A program made the position numbers and the translations under genes. From the NCBI RefSeq assembly GCF_007995085.1, contig NZ_VOQS01000005.1, positions 744,001-808,000 on the forward strand: 64,000 bases of DNA. Reading direction: 5' to 3'. The stretch comes from Paraburkholderia azotifigens. Its GTDB lineage: Bacteria; Pseudomonadota; Gammaproteobacteria; Burkholderiales; Burkholderiaceae. This document shows, in pieces, positions 30,278 through 39,990 of this stretch (the first letter of the stretch is position 1; the number at the start of each line of letters is the position of its first letter). The notes below the pieces were generated by a model that was not told where the DNA came from, did no database searches, and saw only the letters and a program-made list of their open reading frames with translations.

Positions 30278-30942
30278 GACTCGCCGGCCATTACGCGCCA
30301 TCGGTCGCTTTCCAGAACGGTTCAAGCGTCGATACGTTCGACCAGCACCGCGAAATGGATCTTTGCCCCCTACTCGACGCCTGTCCTCTAACCGCCGTGA
30401 TGGTGCTGTTCATCGCAAACACGATCAATCTCGCCGCTACAAAACTCGTGCTCGGCGGTGCCTATCATGGCGCTTTTGATGCTGATGGGGTTCGGTTGCC
30501 TGGCGATGGCGGTCAGGGGACCCGCTGCAAATGGCATGTTCTGGCCAACTGATCTCGAACACAAAGCCGCGGCGCACAATTTTGGACTTTTCTGGGAGGG
30601 TGTGTGGGGTGTGGACGAAAACGACTTTATTCCCGATCGCACAAAGGCCATGCAGATCTATCGACGCGGTGGAGATGACGCGCGCTGTCAACGCCGGTTG
30701 CAATCATTGCGCTGAAGAGGCTTGGTGGCGTTCCCGGCTCACAATCCTCGAATATTACCAGGAGAGAATGTGCGCCCCAGTGTCCGAACCGGTTCGGGCC
30801 AGGGAAAGCAGTCCACGTGCTGCCGGTGGACATGCTGATTGGCAGGTATCATTCCGCGTGGTACAAATTCTTCTGTCGCGAGCGCTCGCTCTGCGTGGTA
30901 CTGCGGTCGCGGACGCGACTTTCAACGTTTACAGGTTCAAAA
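30278..30942. other. gene-poor gap upstream of cspA
   Basis: About 665 bp. Short open frames (for example GMFWPTDLEHKAAAHNFGLF near 30530) do not form a credible gene. The last 100-150 bp presumably contain the cspA promoter and leader. Confidence 0.4.
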
Positions 30943-31146
30943 ATGGCAACTGGTACAGTGAAATGGTTTAACGATGCAAAGGGCTTTGGTTTCATCACGC
31001 CTGACGAAGGCGGCGAAGACCTGTTCGCCCACTTCTCCGAAATCAAGACGGAAGGCTTCAAGTCTTTGCAGGAAAACCAGAAAGTAAGCTTTGAAGTGAA
31101 GATGGGGCCGAAGGGCAAGCAGGCCGCCAATATCAAGCCTGTCTAA
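30943..31146 (+). CDS. cspA: cold-shock protein CspA family
   Basis: Single cold-shock domain of 67 residues, [20 protein letters not shown] with RNP1 KGFGFI and RNP2 LFAHFS, ending [13 protein letters not shown]. An RNA chaperone in the cytoplasm. Complete and normal in length, unlike the frameshifted relic at 1518. A clear terminator follows 25 bp after the stop. Confidence 0.95.
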   Translation: MATGTVKWFNDAKGFGFITPDEGGEDLFAHFSEIKTEGFKSLQENQKVSFEVKMGPKGKQAANIKPV

Positions 31147-31170
31147 GCGGCACGCGCTATCCTGACAAGT

Positions 31171-31198
31171 GACCCGCCCTGCGCGGGTCAAGTTTTTT
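31171..31198 (+). terminator. rho-independent terminator of cspA
   Basis: GACCCGC, 5-nt loop, GCGGGTC, then AAG and six Ts (31193-31198). Confidence 0.85.
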
Positions 31199-31299
31199 AG
31201 GTTCAGCGTGTCGGGAGTCCGTGCACGGCGTGGCATTCCGGTGCACCGATTCGGGCAGGACCGACAGGCCCTGCTCATAACCCGTCATGTCACTGACCA

Positions 31300-32046
31300 T
31301 CAGCCCGCGACGGGCACTGAAACGCTTTCGCTGGCTGGTGCAACTGCTACCGGATTGTGCGGCGCGCGCTTCGCAGGTGTCTTCCTCGCGACAGTTTTCC
31401 TGACTGCGCCCTTCTTCGCCGATGCTGGTTTTGGCAGTGCCTTGGCATTCTTCGCGGCGACCGCTTTTTCCTTTACCTTTTTGGTCGTCGCTTGCTTCGC
31501 GGTTGCCTTGGTGAACGAAACGGCTTTCGAGCCTGAACCGCCCGCCTCCGCGGCGACAATCAGAAACTTCGAACGGTCTTTGGCACCAGACAAGCATGCC
31601 GGCGCCCGACCGCGGCCACTCCATGTCGCCCCGCTCTTTGAGTCACGGTATTTCGGCGTCTGGGGGCCCTTCACGTAGTTGCCAGCCTTCGCGGGTTTCG
31701 TTGCGGCAACGGCCGCTTGTGCAGCGCTGCCATCGATCAGAAACTTCGTCCGGTCACGTACGCTCGCGATCCACGCCGGCGCGCGACCGTGCCCCGTCCA
31801 GGTAGCACCCGTCTTCGGATGACGGTACTTTGCCGGCGCGGCTGACCTGGCAACCTTTGCGGCGCCTGGCTTGCGACCACGCTTCCTGCCGCCGGTATGT
31901 GCTTTGATGTCCGCAACGGTCAGGCCATGCTTTTCCATGAGGTCACGAATCTTCGCGATGACACCGGACGACTGCTTCGCGGCAAGCGCTTCGGCCTGAG
32001 CCTGCAACCTGGCGATTTTCGCCTGCAGGTTTTCGAGCGTAGCCAT
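31300..32046 (-). CDS. H-NS-family protein with two DNA-binding motifs and a basic tail
   Basis: Protein of 248 residues, about 2.5 times the usual H-NS length. A short N-terminal coiled coil (1-45) precedes an AT-hook-like GGRKRGRKPG (52-61), then two H-NS DNA-binding modules: KYRHPKTGATWTGHGRAPAW (73-92) and KYRDSKSGATWSGRGRAPA (132-150), each followed by a D-R-T/S-K-F-L-I strand. The C-terminus (about 170-235) is Ala/Lys-rich, resembling histone-H1-like tails. Likely a nucleoid-associated silencer, fitting an island context. AGAGG lies upstream of the ATG. Confidence 0.88.
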   Translation of the reverse strand: MATLENLQAKIARLQAQAEALAAKQSSGVIAKIRDLMEKHGLTVADIKAHTGGRKRGRKPGAAKVARSAAPAKYRHPKTGATWTGHGRAPAWIASVRDRTKFLIDGSAAQAAVAATKPAKAGNYVKGPQTPKYRDSKSGATWSGRGRAPACLSGAKDRSKFLIVAAEAGGSGSKAVSFTKATAKQATTKKVKEKAVAAKNAKALPKPASAKKGAVRKTVARKTPAKRAPHNPVAVAPASESVSVPVAG

Positions 32047-32925
32047 GATTTCCTCTTTGTGTATGTAGTAATGGCCGAACTATGCCAGCAAGTAGGCCGC
32101 AGGTCGATAGTGAGCCTACAAACTCAGGAATGCTTCAACTCACAACGAACAATTGGGATCCGTCATCGGCTTTGGATAAGCTGAACTGACAGAAGAGTGA
32201 CTGCGACCGCCGGCAAGTATGAAGGCTATAGCCGGAACTCTCGCACCCGGAATTATTCGTCATCGGCGCCGGCACCACGACCGCTAATACGCGGCCTGAC
32301 TGCTACCTGCAGTTTTAACTTCTGCGCGACGACCCTTTTGCAGGGAGTTCACTCGCGCGGCAGCACGCCGACTGACAAGTACACCTTCTCGTGCTGGGCG
32401 AACGCCGGCTGCGACAGATGGGCTCGATAGCGCGGGGGCTGTTGCCTTCCAGGTTGCGGGAAAAAGCGATGATGGAAAGGCTGTTCGATACATCGCATCG
32501 CGAGCATTCCTACTCGCCCGTGTCTCGAGGTTAGAAGCGGCGCGACTCCTGGAAATCCTCACCTTTTATCGACCTGAGCGCGCGGAAGGGTGACGTGTGC
32601 CTGCCCGCCTTTGAAATCTGCCAGGCCGGGTGGTGTTGCGCAAACTTTATCTGAGTGCATGTTTTAAGGCATTTTCCTGACACATCGGTCGTGCTGCGTC
32701 ATGGAATGAATCTGCTTGCCGGATGAGCAGATTTGCGGGCGTCTATTAATTCGAAAGAGAGTCGACCACGACCATTGCGTCACCGTCGCGGCATTCCCAA
32801 AGGTTCGCCGTAACAGGATGTTCAACGGAACCAGTGTCTGACGTCCAAAGGTCGAACTTGCAAGGGCTTTTTTCTCGCGGCCCCGGTACAATCGGAATGA
32901 TCGAAGCCGCAAGCGGATCATTTCG
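32047..32925. other. gap upstream of the H-NS-family gene
   Basis: About 880 bp with no supported gene on either strand; includes the H-NS promoter region and AT-richer stretches around 32640-32760. Confidence 0.4.
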
Positions 32926-33147
32926 ATGCCGGACTCAAACCCGATGCCAACGGAAGCCCCCTCGCCGTTCGTTCACCTTTCTCCCGATGTCGTATTTAAT
33001 CGGGAAGTGCTCGGCAGACGGCTTGATGAAGAACCGTTTTCGCTCTCCAGCAGCGCTGTGCGTCCTACGCCGAGGCCCCGGGCAATCACCCGGAAAAGCG
33101 CAGTCAGGCCCGACGTCGCTTCCACTGAACAGCCATCCCTCTTCTGA
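32926..33147 (+). CDS. possible small protein, 73 residues
   Basis: MPDSNPMPTEAPSPFVHLSP onward; proline- and arginine-rich C-terminus (SSAVRPTPRPRAITRKSAVR) suggesting a disordered peptide. Weak ribosome site. Included because no other gene covers the stretch; no family recognised. Confidence 0.3.
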   Translation: MPDSNPMPTEAPSPFVHLSPDVVFNREVLGRRLDEEPFSLSSSAVRPTPRPRAITRKSAVRPDVASTEQPSLF

Positions 33148-33225
33148 GCATCGTTGCACTTCGACGAATCGCGGCCGACGATCTGAACATCCTCCTCATC
33201 CGATTCTTCCGCGAGAGCAATCAGA

Positions 33226-34686
33226 TCATCGTCTGAACAGAGGCAGGAGCGCTTCGCGAAGGTCCGATACGTCCAGCACGTGCTGCGCGCGCGTGCACGC
33301 GACGTAGAGCAGCCGCAGCTCGTCCTCCTCCACAGTCAGGCGACCATCGACGTATTTGAACAGAAAATCGTTGATGACTTTCACCCGCTTCCATTCGAGG
33401 CCCTTGGCCCGGTGCACCGTGGAGATCACGTAATCGGCCTGCGCTTCAGGTGTAATGCGTTGTGCCAGCGAGCGCAGATAGCCGGTTCCGAATTCATCGA
33501 CAATCCGCACGACGGGAAGCAGATCGGCGCCGGCCGCGCTGCGTGCGAAAGTCTGCGCATCCTTCCACGTCTTAAACAGCGAAAATGCTGCAGGTCGGTA
33601 GGCCCGCCGCCCCTCGAGCAGTCTGTCTGCCCCATCTGCATACGCAACAATTTCGGCGGGACTCATGCGGATTGATGGTCGGTGGCCCGCCTCCACGCCT
33701 GCGGCCAGATGCCAGATGGCTGACACATTCTTGCGGCAAAGGATTGCATCAACGGGTGGAGCGACCATCGGGTCTTCGACGATGATCGAGCCGATCGTGC
33801 CCTGGCCGCGAACGGCTGTCTGCTCCCCTAGCAGCCCGAGTAGCCGGCTGGCGAGCGTTGCGAACGTGTGACCGAAACGGAAGGACTCGGTCAGCGCGTG
33901 TTGGGGTGCATCGATCTGCGCCATGGCGTTCACTGCGCCACGCCATTCGTATATCTGCTGGTAGGGGTCGCCAACGTAGACGATCTGGGAATGTGCCTGC
34001 CGGTTCAGAAGCCACAGCATCACGCCATCGCTGTCCTGGGCCTCGTCGAACAGGATGAAGTCGGATTCGATGCGCGGGTGCCCTTGCGCCCAGACCTTCA
34101 GATAGACGTCGGGAATGATGGCGCTGCGGCCCCGCGGGTCCGTGCTCTCACTCCACAGACGAGCGACATAGGGGCTCAGTCCTTCCCGCAGCCAGTCGGC
34201 GGCTTTATCGTCGATCTTCTCGTCGACGGGAACGTGGATAGCGTTCGGCGCGTCGTCAGCCGAGCGGCAGAACCTGCCCAGTCCATCGACAATCATGCGA
34301 CCCAGCTCGAACGGTGTGAGTTCGACAGTCTTTCCCGTCACGAGTGGCACCTCGACTGGACCGATGCCATAGCGGGCAGCAAGTTCGTGAGGCGGCTCCG
34401 CGGGGTGGCTCACCCGCGCGGCAAGCGCGGGCGACACGGATCGGTAGGCCAGCGAGTGGACGGTTCCAGCCATCACGTTGGGAGGAAAGCCGCGCCGGGC
34501 GTGCTCTGCAATCTCGCGGTTAAACGCCAGATAGATGCCACGCTGATGCGCGAGGCGGTTTGCGACAAGACGTAGCGTCGAGGTCTTGCCCGCACCCGCG
34601 TAGGCCTTGATCTTGAGATCGCTGCCACCGGCGACAGCATCGACGATTGCCTGCTGTTCGGGTGTCGGTCTTATCAAACGAGCCAT
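33226..34686 (-). CDS. compact UvrD/Rep-like superfamily 1 helicase
   Basis: ATPase of 486 residues, shorter than UvrD (about 720), lacking much of the 1B/2B insertions. Motifs: Q-motif TPEQQAIVDA (8-17), Walker A AYAGAGKTS (28-36), Walker B FDEAQDSD (213-220), motif III VGDPYQQIYEWRGA (238-251), motif V STVHRAKGLEWKR and motif VI LLYVACTRAQ. All ATPase residues are intact. It diverges from a two-HTH-like protein at 35015; the shared gap suggests a linked module. The compact form resembles helicases found in mobile islands and defence loci; the actual role is not known. Confidence 0.88.
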   Translation of the reverse strand: MARLIRPTPEQQAIVDAVAGGSDLKIKAYAGAGKTSTLRLVANRLAHQRGIYLAFNREIAEHARRGFPPNVMAGTVHSLAYRSVSPALAARVSHPAEPPHELAARYGIGPVEVPLVTGKTVELTPFELGRMIVDGLGRFCRSADDAPNAIHVPVDEKIDDKAADWLREGLSPYVARLWSESTDPRGRSAIIPDVYLKVWAQGHPRIESDFILFDEAQDSDGVMLWLLNRQAHSQIVYVGDPYQQIYEWRGAVNAMAQIDAPQHALTESFRFGHTFATLASRLLGLLGEQTAVRGQGTIGSIIVEDPMVAPPVDAILCRKNVSAIWHLAAGVEAGHRPSIRMSPAEIVAYADGADRLLEGRRAYRPAAFSLFKTWKDAQTFARSAAGADLLPVVRIVDEFGTGYLRSLAQRITPEAQADYVISTVHRAKGLEWKRVKVINDFLFKYVDGRLTVEEDELRLLYVACTRAQHVLDVSDLREALLPLFRR

Positions 34687-35014
34687 TTGCAGTTCGGGAG
34701 CAGATGAACCGACAGTCTACGCGGAACGCGCAGGCCGCAACTGCAATGCGCTGCGCCAACAAGGCAACCTCGGCGTCCACGAACTCGACAGTGTTCGGTC
34801 CGTCCAAGGAGTCGTCGTCCCAATCGCCGCGGACGGGTTGCACATCGGATGAAAGTCGCGCGGCGTTTATTGCCCGAAGCCGCCGCACAATGCGTTCCAA
34901 AATGACCGCCGGGGGGGCGCATGCAGCACTGCCCACTGTCAGGCAAGGCGTTTTCGACGACATCGCCTCGTCTATAATCATGTCCAGAATCAACGTCGCA
35001 TGGAGTCCTACTAT

Positions 35015-36415
35015 ATGAGTCAAGCCCGCGGGCGATATGCGGGATCCCGGCGCAACGGCCAGCGTCAACCTCACCACGAGAAGAAGCCTCCGCCCCGACG
35101 GCCGGGACCTCCGTATGTGAAGGCGCCTCCTCCAGAGGCCGCCCAGACTGCCTCCATCTTTAAGACACGATCGTTTCAGTTTCTGGTCAATGTGGTCGGC
35201 GCAGAGAATATCGCCATCGCACTCGAATCGAACATGACGCGCGTGGCCGAACTGATGAAAGGCGAGCGGTTCACGCCTGAGACCGCCTTTCACATGGAAA
35301 CCACGCTTGGATTACCGCACGGCTTTTTTGACCAGCCCAATCCTGCGCTCGCGGACGAGACCATCGCCCGTCTGAAGTCACCGCTCGACTTCGTTCAGAT
35401 CGATGAAGGATTCGACGCAGAGTCCGAAGCACTTGAGCCGGCGCCTGCCAGGACCGCCGACCAGCAAACAGTTCCTGAAGATAGTTTGTCCGAGGAAGCG
35501 CAAATGCCAAAGAAAGTAGCCGGCGGTTCTCCGAGAACCGTCAAGAATAGTCAAAGCGAAATGCCTGCACAGCCTGAACCTCGCGCGCCGCTCAAAACTT
35601 CGCGTTCGAAAGACAAGACGTCTCCCAAAACGCCACAACAGCAACCGCTGGCATTGAGCGACAGCGCCGAGGTGGAGAACATCCGACGCGCTAACCTCCA
35701 CCTTCTCACCAGTCGCAACGGATCGAAAGTAAGACTTGGCGTGGTCATGGAGATGAGCGGATTCAACATCGCTGATCGGCTACATGGCAAGAAACGCATG
35801 GACAGTGTCGAAGCACACCGGTTCACGGAGCGGCTTGGTTTGCCAACTGGCTGGCTGGACACGCCGCGCTCCGAAGCAGAAATTCCAGAGTCGGTGTCAC
35901 GTCTGCTGACGCCGGCTGCGCGCGGTCGCGCATCCGTTCAACAACACGAACGGCTTGCGGCCGCAACAGACGATGGCGCGCCAGGGGTGAAGTTCACCAA
36001 AGCGAAGGCGCACACGGAGCGCTCCCGTACAGGCGACCTGCGCGATTCGGAAAGCCCCTCCCCTGTTTCGGCGGATGCCGCAGTAGAGCACGAGACGATC
36101 GTCGTCAGCCCGCTAAATCATGTGAATGATTTCTCCGACGACCTTGCCGGCCGCTCACTGGAAGAAAGTAATGGCGAGGCACCGGTAGCCACATCTGCGC
36201 CCGCTGAGTCGATGCCCGAGTCGTTATCCGTCTCCGCAACTCCGCAGCAAAACCCGTCTCCACTCTCCTTTGCTACCGTAACCAGCCTGGACAATCTTTT
36301 CGGTATCGCACCGATAGCAGAAGCATTGATCAAGACGCTGGCGGGTAAGGCACGCACGGGCCGACTGGACGAAATGAAAGCCCTGGAACTTCTACAGCAG
36401 GCTGTCCTGTTGTAA
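35015..36415 (+). CDS. protein with two HTH-like domains and long disordered linkers
   Basis: Protein of 466 residues; ATG 35015 preferred over 35000 because GGAG is nine bases upstream. A basic, proline-rich N-terminus (PPPRRPGPPYVKAPPPEAAQ) leads to an Xre-like unit (ENIAIALESNMTRVAELMKG, ending LGLPHGFFDQP), a polar linker, a second unit (RRANLHLLTSRNGSKVRLGV, ending LGLPTGWLDTP), a second linker and a helical C-terminus. Both units end L-G-L-P-x-G-[FW]-[FL]-D, marking an internal duplication. Possibly DNA-binding. The stop codon TAA overlaps the TAAGTC target repeat of the adjoining transposon. Function unknown. Confidence 0.7.
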   Translation: MSQARGRYAGSRRNGQRQPHHEKKPPPRRPGPPYVKAPPPEAAQTASIFKTRSFQFLVNVVGAENIAIALESNMTRVAELMKGERFTPETAFHMETTLGLPHGFFDQPNPALADETIARLKSPLDFVQIDEGFDAESEALEPAPARTADQQTVPEDSLSEEAQMPKKVAGGSPRTVKNSQSEMPAQPEPRAPLKTSRSKDKTSPKTPQQQPLALSDSAEVENIRRANLHLLTSRNGSKVRLGVVMEMSGFNIADRLHGKKRMDSVEAHRFTERLGLPTGWLDTPRSEAEIPESVSRLLTPAARGRASVQQHERLAAATDDGAPGVKFTKAKAHTERSRTGDLRDSESPSPVSADAAVEHETIVVSPLNHVNDFSDDLAGRSLEESNGEAPVATSAPAESMPESLSVSATPQQNPSPLSFATVTSLDNLFGIAPIAEALIKTLAGKARTGRLDEMKALELLQQAVLL

Positions 36416-36418
36416 GTC

Positions 36419-37962
36419 GTCGCCCCTGAACAATTCATTTTCGGCTTCTTCTGGCGCCAAGGTTGAACGATGTCGCCATTGTCAGGCGGCATCGTAACGC
36501 CTGCGGTTACCTTGTCCGTTTAACTGCCTAACTCGCCGGCGCAGAGGCTGCATAGAGCATCGCGAGAATGAGCGCACAAATAAACCTCAGCTTCCTGAGG
36601 ATCAGGCGCAGATTGTGACCTGCACCGCACAGGACAGCGTGCAGCGCATCACCCAGAGCACCCTTCAACCAGTTACGCCCGAGCTTGCCGTCGCTCTTCA
36701 TGTGTCCAATAGCTGGCTCAATGGCGCTGCGCCGCCGGATCATCACACGCAACGCTCGCGTCACACCGCGGCGCAATCCTGGATGCCAGATCTTGACGCC
36801 TTCGATGTCAACGCCCCGATAGCCCCGATCAACGAAGACTGTCTCAGGCTTTACCTCACTCAGAATGTGCGCCTGTTCAAGCGCTTCTTCCAGCGTATGC
36901 CCATCGTACGGATTGCCCGGCATCGAACGCATGCCCACCACCAGCCCTTCACGGTGTGTCGTGACGATCGACACTTTCACACCAAATTCGTACGGCTTGC
37001 GCGCTTTGCCTTTGGACAGGCACTCCACCTCGGGCGCATGCAAGGCGTACAGCTTGTTTTTGTCTTTCGGCTTCTGCGTCAGGATGCGCTTCGTACGGTT
37101 GATCAGTTCACCCAGCGTCGCGCGTGCAGCCTCGTCAACCTGATCCAGCTGCCGCTGGACATCGCGCATCACACGGCCCACGCGCGAGCGCAACGTGCGC
37201 AGGGATTTCTTCATGCGCCGGAACTGCTTCGCGTGCGCATACCTGCCAATCTGGGCAGCCAGGCGTGGCGCCTCGCGATTGTAGTTTTGCCGTAGCTTCA
37301 ACCCGTGACGCGCGGCTGCTTTAACCAGATGCTCCCGGCAACGCTCAAGCAGACGCGAGTCAGTCGGATGTGCGATGGCCTTTTCTGCCACCGTCGTATC
37401 GACAATCACCCGCTTCGCACTGCTGGCCTTGATCACATCCGCGCGCCGTGCCGCCTCGATCGTCTCGGCCAGCAACTCCTCTACGCCGGCCTCACCCAGC
37501 CTCGCGCGCCAGCGCGTGAGGCTCGACGGATCAACCGGTGGCTTCGTCTGCAGGTACGTTTCGCCCGTAAAAACCTGCCAGTATGGATTTTCAACCCATT
37601 GCCACACGACTTCCTCATCCGACAGGCCGAAGGCATGCTGCAGGTACAGCAGGCCCGCGATCAACCGCGTACTTGTGGCAGGACGCCCGCGATGCGAGCG
37701 AAAGCTCTCACTCATCGCCCGATCCAGCTGGTCCCACCGGATCAGATCAGCCAGCCTCACCAAGGAATGCTTCAGGTTGATCTGCTCGCGCAGTGGTTGC
37801 CGGAAGAAATCGCCTTCGCTTACCGGTGTCTTCGGACCCATCCAGACCTCGACAGAATTTGCAGGATTTCGCCTTTAATGTGCCAGGTTCCTGCAATTGC
37901 ATCAACCTCTTTCTGCCTCAAACCCTTGCTGCGAAAGGCGTCGCGATTTGTTCAGAGTCGAC
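36419..37962 (-). mobile_element. IS5-like element (437-aa transposase), tandem copy A
   Basis: 1544-bp element with terminal repeats GTCGCCCCTGAACAA and (inverse of right end) GTCGACTCTGAACAA. Flanked by TAAGTC at 36413-36418 and 37963-37968. Followed immediately by identical copy B. Confidence 0.88.
36528..37841 (-). CDS. transposase, copy A
   Basis: DDE transposase of 437 residues with DUF772 N-terminus (LKHSLVRLADLIRWDQLDRA), LIAGLLYLQHAFGLSDEEVV, first Asp in KRVIVDTTVAEKAI, second in ETVFVDRGYRGVDI and C-terminal YRGVDIEGVKIWHPGLRRGV to IEPAIGHMKSDGKLGRNWL. Matches the long IS5-family (IS1182/IS1478-like) group. Identical to copy B. Confidence 0.9.
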   Translation of the reverse strand: MGPKTPVSEGDFFRQPLREQINLKHSLVRLADLIRWDQLDRAMSESFRSHRGRPATSTRLIAGLLYLQHAFGLSDEEVVWQWVENPYWQVFTGETYLQTKPPVDPSSLTRWRARLGEAGVEELLAETIEAARRADVIKASSAKRVIVDTTVAEKAIAHPTDSRLLERCREHLVKAAARHGLKLRQNYNREAPRLAAQIGRYAHAKQFRRMKKSLRTLRSRVGRVMRDVQRQLDQVDEAARATLGELINRTKRILTQKPKDKNKLYALHAPEVECLSKGKARKPYEFGVKVSIVTTHREGLVVGMRSMPGNPYDGHTLEEALEQAHILSEVKPETVFVDRGYRGVDIEGVKIWHPGLRRGVTRALRVMIRRRSAIEPAIGHMKSDGKLGRNWLKGALGDALHAVLCGAGHNLRLILRKLRFICALILAMLYAASAPAS

Positions 37963-37968
37963 TAAGTC
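37963..37968. repeat. single TAAGTC separating the tandem IS copies
   Basis: The same six bases occur at 36413-36418 and 39513-39518, so each element is bounded by TAAGTC and the middle one is shared. Confidence 0.85.
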
Positions 37969-39512
37969 GTCGCCCCTGAACAATTCATTTTCGGCTTCTT
38001 CTGGCGCCAAGGTTGAACGATGTCGCCATTGTCAGGCGGCATCGTAACGCCTGCGGTTACCTTGTCCGTTTAACTGCCTAACTCGCCGGCGCAGAGGCTG
38101 CATAGAGCATCGCGAGAATGAGCGCACAAATAAACCTCAGCTTCCTGAGGATCAGGCGCAGATTGTGACCTGCACCGCACAGGACAGCGTGCAGCGCATC
38201 ACCCAGAGCACCCTTCAACCAGTTACGCCCGAGCTTGCCGTCGCTCTTCATGTGTCCAATAGCTGGCTCAATGGCGCTGCGCCGCCGGATCATCACACGC
38301 AACGCTCGCGTCACACCGCGGCGCAATCCTGGATGCCAGATCTTGACGCCTTCGATGTCAACGCCCCGATAGCCCCGATCAACGAAGACTGTCTCAGGCT
38401 TTACCTCACTCAGAATGTGCGCCTGTTCAAGCGCTTCTTCCAGCGTATGCCCATCGTACGGATTGCCCGGCATCGAACGCATGCCCACCACCAGCCCTTC
38501 ACGGTGTGTCGTGACGATCGACACTTTCACACCAAATTCGTACGGCTTGCGCGCTTTGCCTTTGGACAGGCACTCCACCTCGGGCGCATGCAAGGCGTAC
38601 AGCTTGTTTTTGTCTTTCGGCTTCTGCGTCAGGATGCGCTTCGTACGGTTGATCAGTTCACCCAGCGTCGCGCGTGCAGCCTCGTCAACCTGATCCAGCT
38701 GCCGCTGGACATCGCGCATCACACGGCCCACGCGCGAGCGCAACGTGCGCAGGGATTTCTTCATGCGCCGGAACTGCTTCGCGTGCGCATACCTGCCAAT
38801 CTGGGCAGCCAGGCGTGGCGCCTCGCGATTGTAGTTTTGCCGTAGCTTCAACCCGTGACGCGCGGCTGCTTTAACCAGATGCTCCCGGCAACGCTCAAGC
38901 AGACGCGAGTCAGTCGGATGTGCGATGGCCTTTTCTGCCACCGTCGTATCGACAATCACCCGCTTCGCACTGCTGGCCTTGATCACATCCGCGCGCCGTG
39001 CCGCCTCGATCGTCTCGGCCAGCAACTCCTCTACGCCGGCCTCACCCAGCCTCGCGCGCCAGCGCGTGAGGCTCGACGGATCAACCGGTGGCTTCGTCTG
39101 CAGGTACGTTTCGCCCGTAAAAACCTGCCAGTATGGATTTTCAACCCATTGCCACACGACTTCCTCATCCGACAGGCCGAAGGCATGCTGCAGGTACAGC
39201 AGGCCCGCGATCAACCGCGTACTTGTGGCAGGACGCCCGCGATGCGAGCGAAAGCTCTCACTCATCGCCCGATCCAGCTGGTCCCACCGGATCAGATCAG
39301 CCAGCCTCACCAAGGAATGCTTCAGGTTGATCTGCTCGCGCAGTGGTTGCCGGAAGAAATCGCCTTCGCTTACCGGTGTCTTCGGACCCATCCAGACCTC
39401 GACAGAATTTGCAGGATTTCGCCTTTAATGTGCCAGGTTCCTGCAATTGCATCAACCTCTTTCTGCCTCAAACCCTTGCTGCGAAAGGCGTCGCGATTTG
39501 TTCAGAGTCGAC
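37969..39512 (-). mobile_element. IS5-like element, tandem copy B
   Basis: Identical to copy A over 1544 bp (offset 1550), bounded on the right by TAAGTC at 39513-39518. Confidence 0.88.
38078..39391 (-). CDS. transposase, copy B
   Basis: Same 437 residues as the gene at 36528-37841; reading frame intact. Confidence 0.9.
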   Translation of the reverse strand: MGPKTPVSEGDFFRQPLREQINLKHSLVRLADLIRWDQLDRAMSESFRSHRGRPATSTRLIAGLLYLQHAFGLSDEEVVWQWVENPYWQVFTGETYLQTKPPVDPSSLTRWRARLGEAGVEELLAETIEAARRADVIKASSAKRVIVDTTVAEKAIAHPTDSRLLERCREHLVKAAARHGLKLRQNYNREAPRLAAQIGRYAHAKQFRRMKKSLRTLRSRVGRVMRDVQRQLDQVDEAARATLGELINRTKRILTQKPKDKNKLYALHAPEVECLSKGKARKPYEFGVKVSIVTTHREGLVVGMRSMPGNPYDGHTLEEALEQAHILSEVKPETVFVDRGYRGVDIEGVKIWHPGLRRGVTRALRVMIRRRSAIEPAIGHMKSDGKLGRNWLKGALGDALHAVLCGAGHNLRLILRKLRFICALILAMLYAASAPAS

Positions 39513-39518
39513 TAAGTC

Positions 39519-39990
39519 GCTGGCGGCGTCGATCGACCAACGACGCCGCCGCCATGTCGCCTGGATCGCGCCGAATTGCATTAGGCCTCAACGAGACGGG
39601 AAACGGTTGTCACCGTGACTCAGGCGGACGCCCGGAACGCCGCCTTTGGCGGGCGGGATATTAGAGCCATCCGCGTTCATCGGGCACAAGCGGTTCGACG
39701 TCTGCCTGATATCTGTCGGTCCTGCCTGTCCGCTTCCGCCGACGAGTTCCTATGTCAAGCGCCCCATCCGTCTCGCCTTACCTACCGTCGCCGGCGCCGC
39801 CCGCGCTATGCGCACTGATCGGCCACACCTGACGTTCAGGTATCGCATCCGTCAGGCGGCAACGAATCGCTTTGCCTTTGCCGACGTTCGCACTTCGGCT
39901 ACGGCGAACGTCAGTGTTCACTACAAGCGAATGCGTACTCGCGACCCCAAGCGGCCAGCCAGCTTTCGCAGCAGCGGACGTTCGCCCCTA
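39519..39990. other. gap after the tandem IS pair, with a perfect dyad
   Basis: About 470 bp without a supported gene. GACGTTCGC (39883-39891) and GCGAACGTC (39904-39912) form a 9-bp perfect inverted repeat with a 12-nt spacer, about 80 bp beyond the stop of the convergent exported-protein gene; it could act as a terminator stem or a dispersed repeat. Confidence 0.4.
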
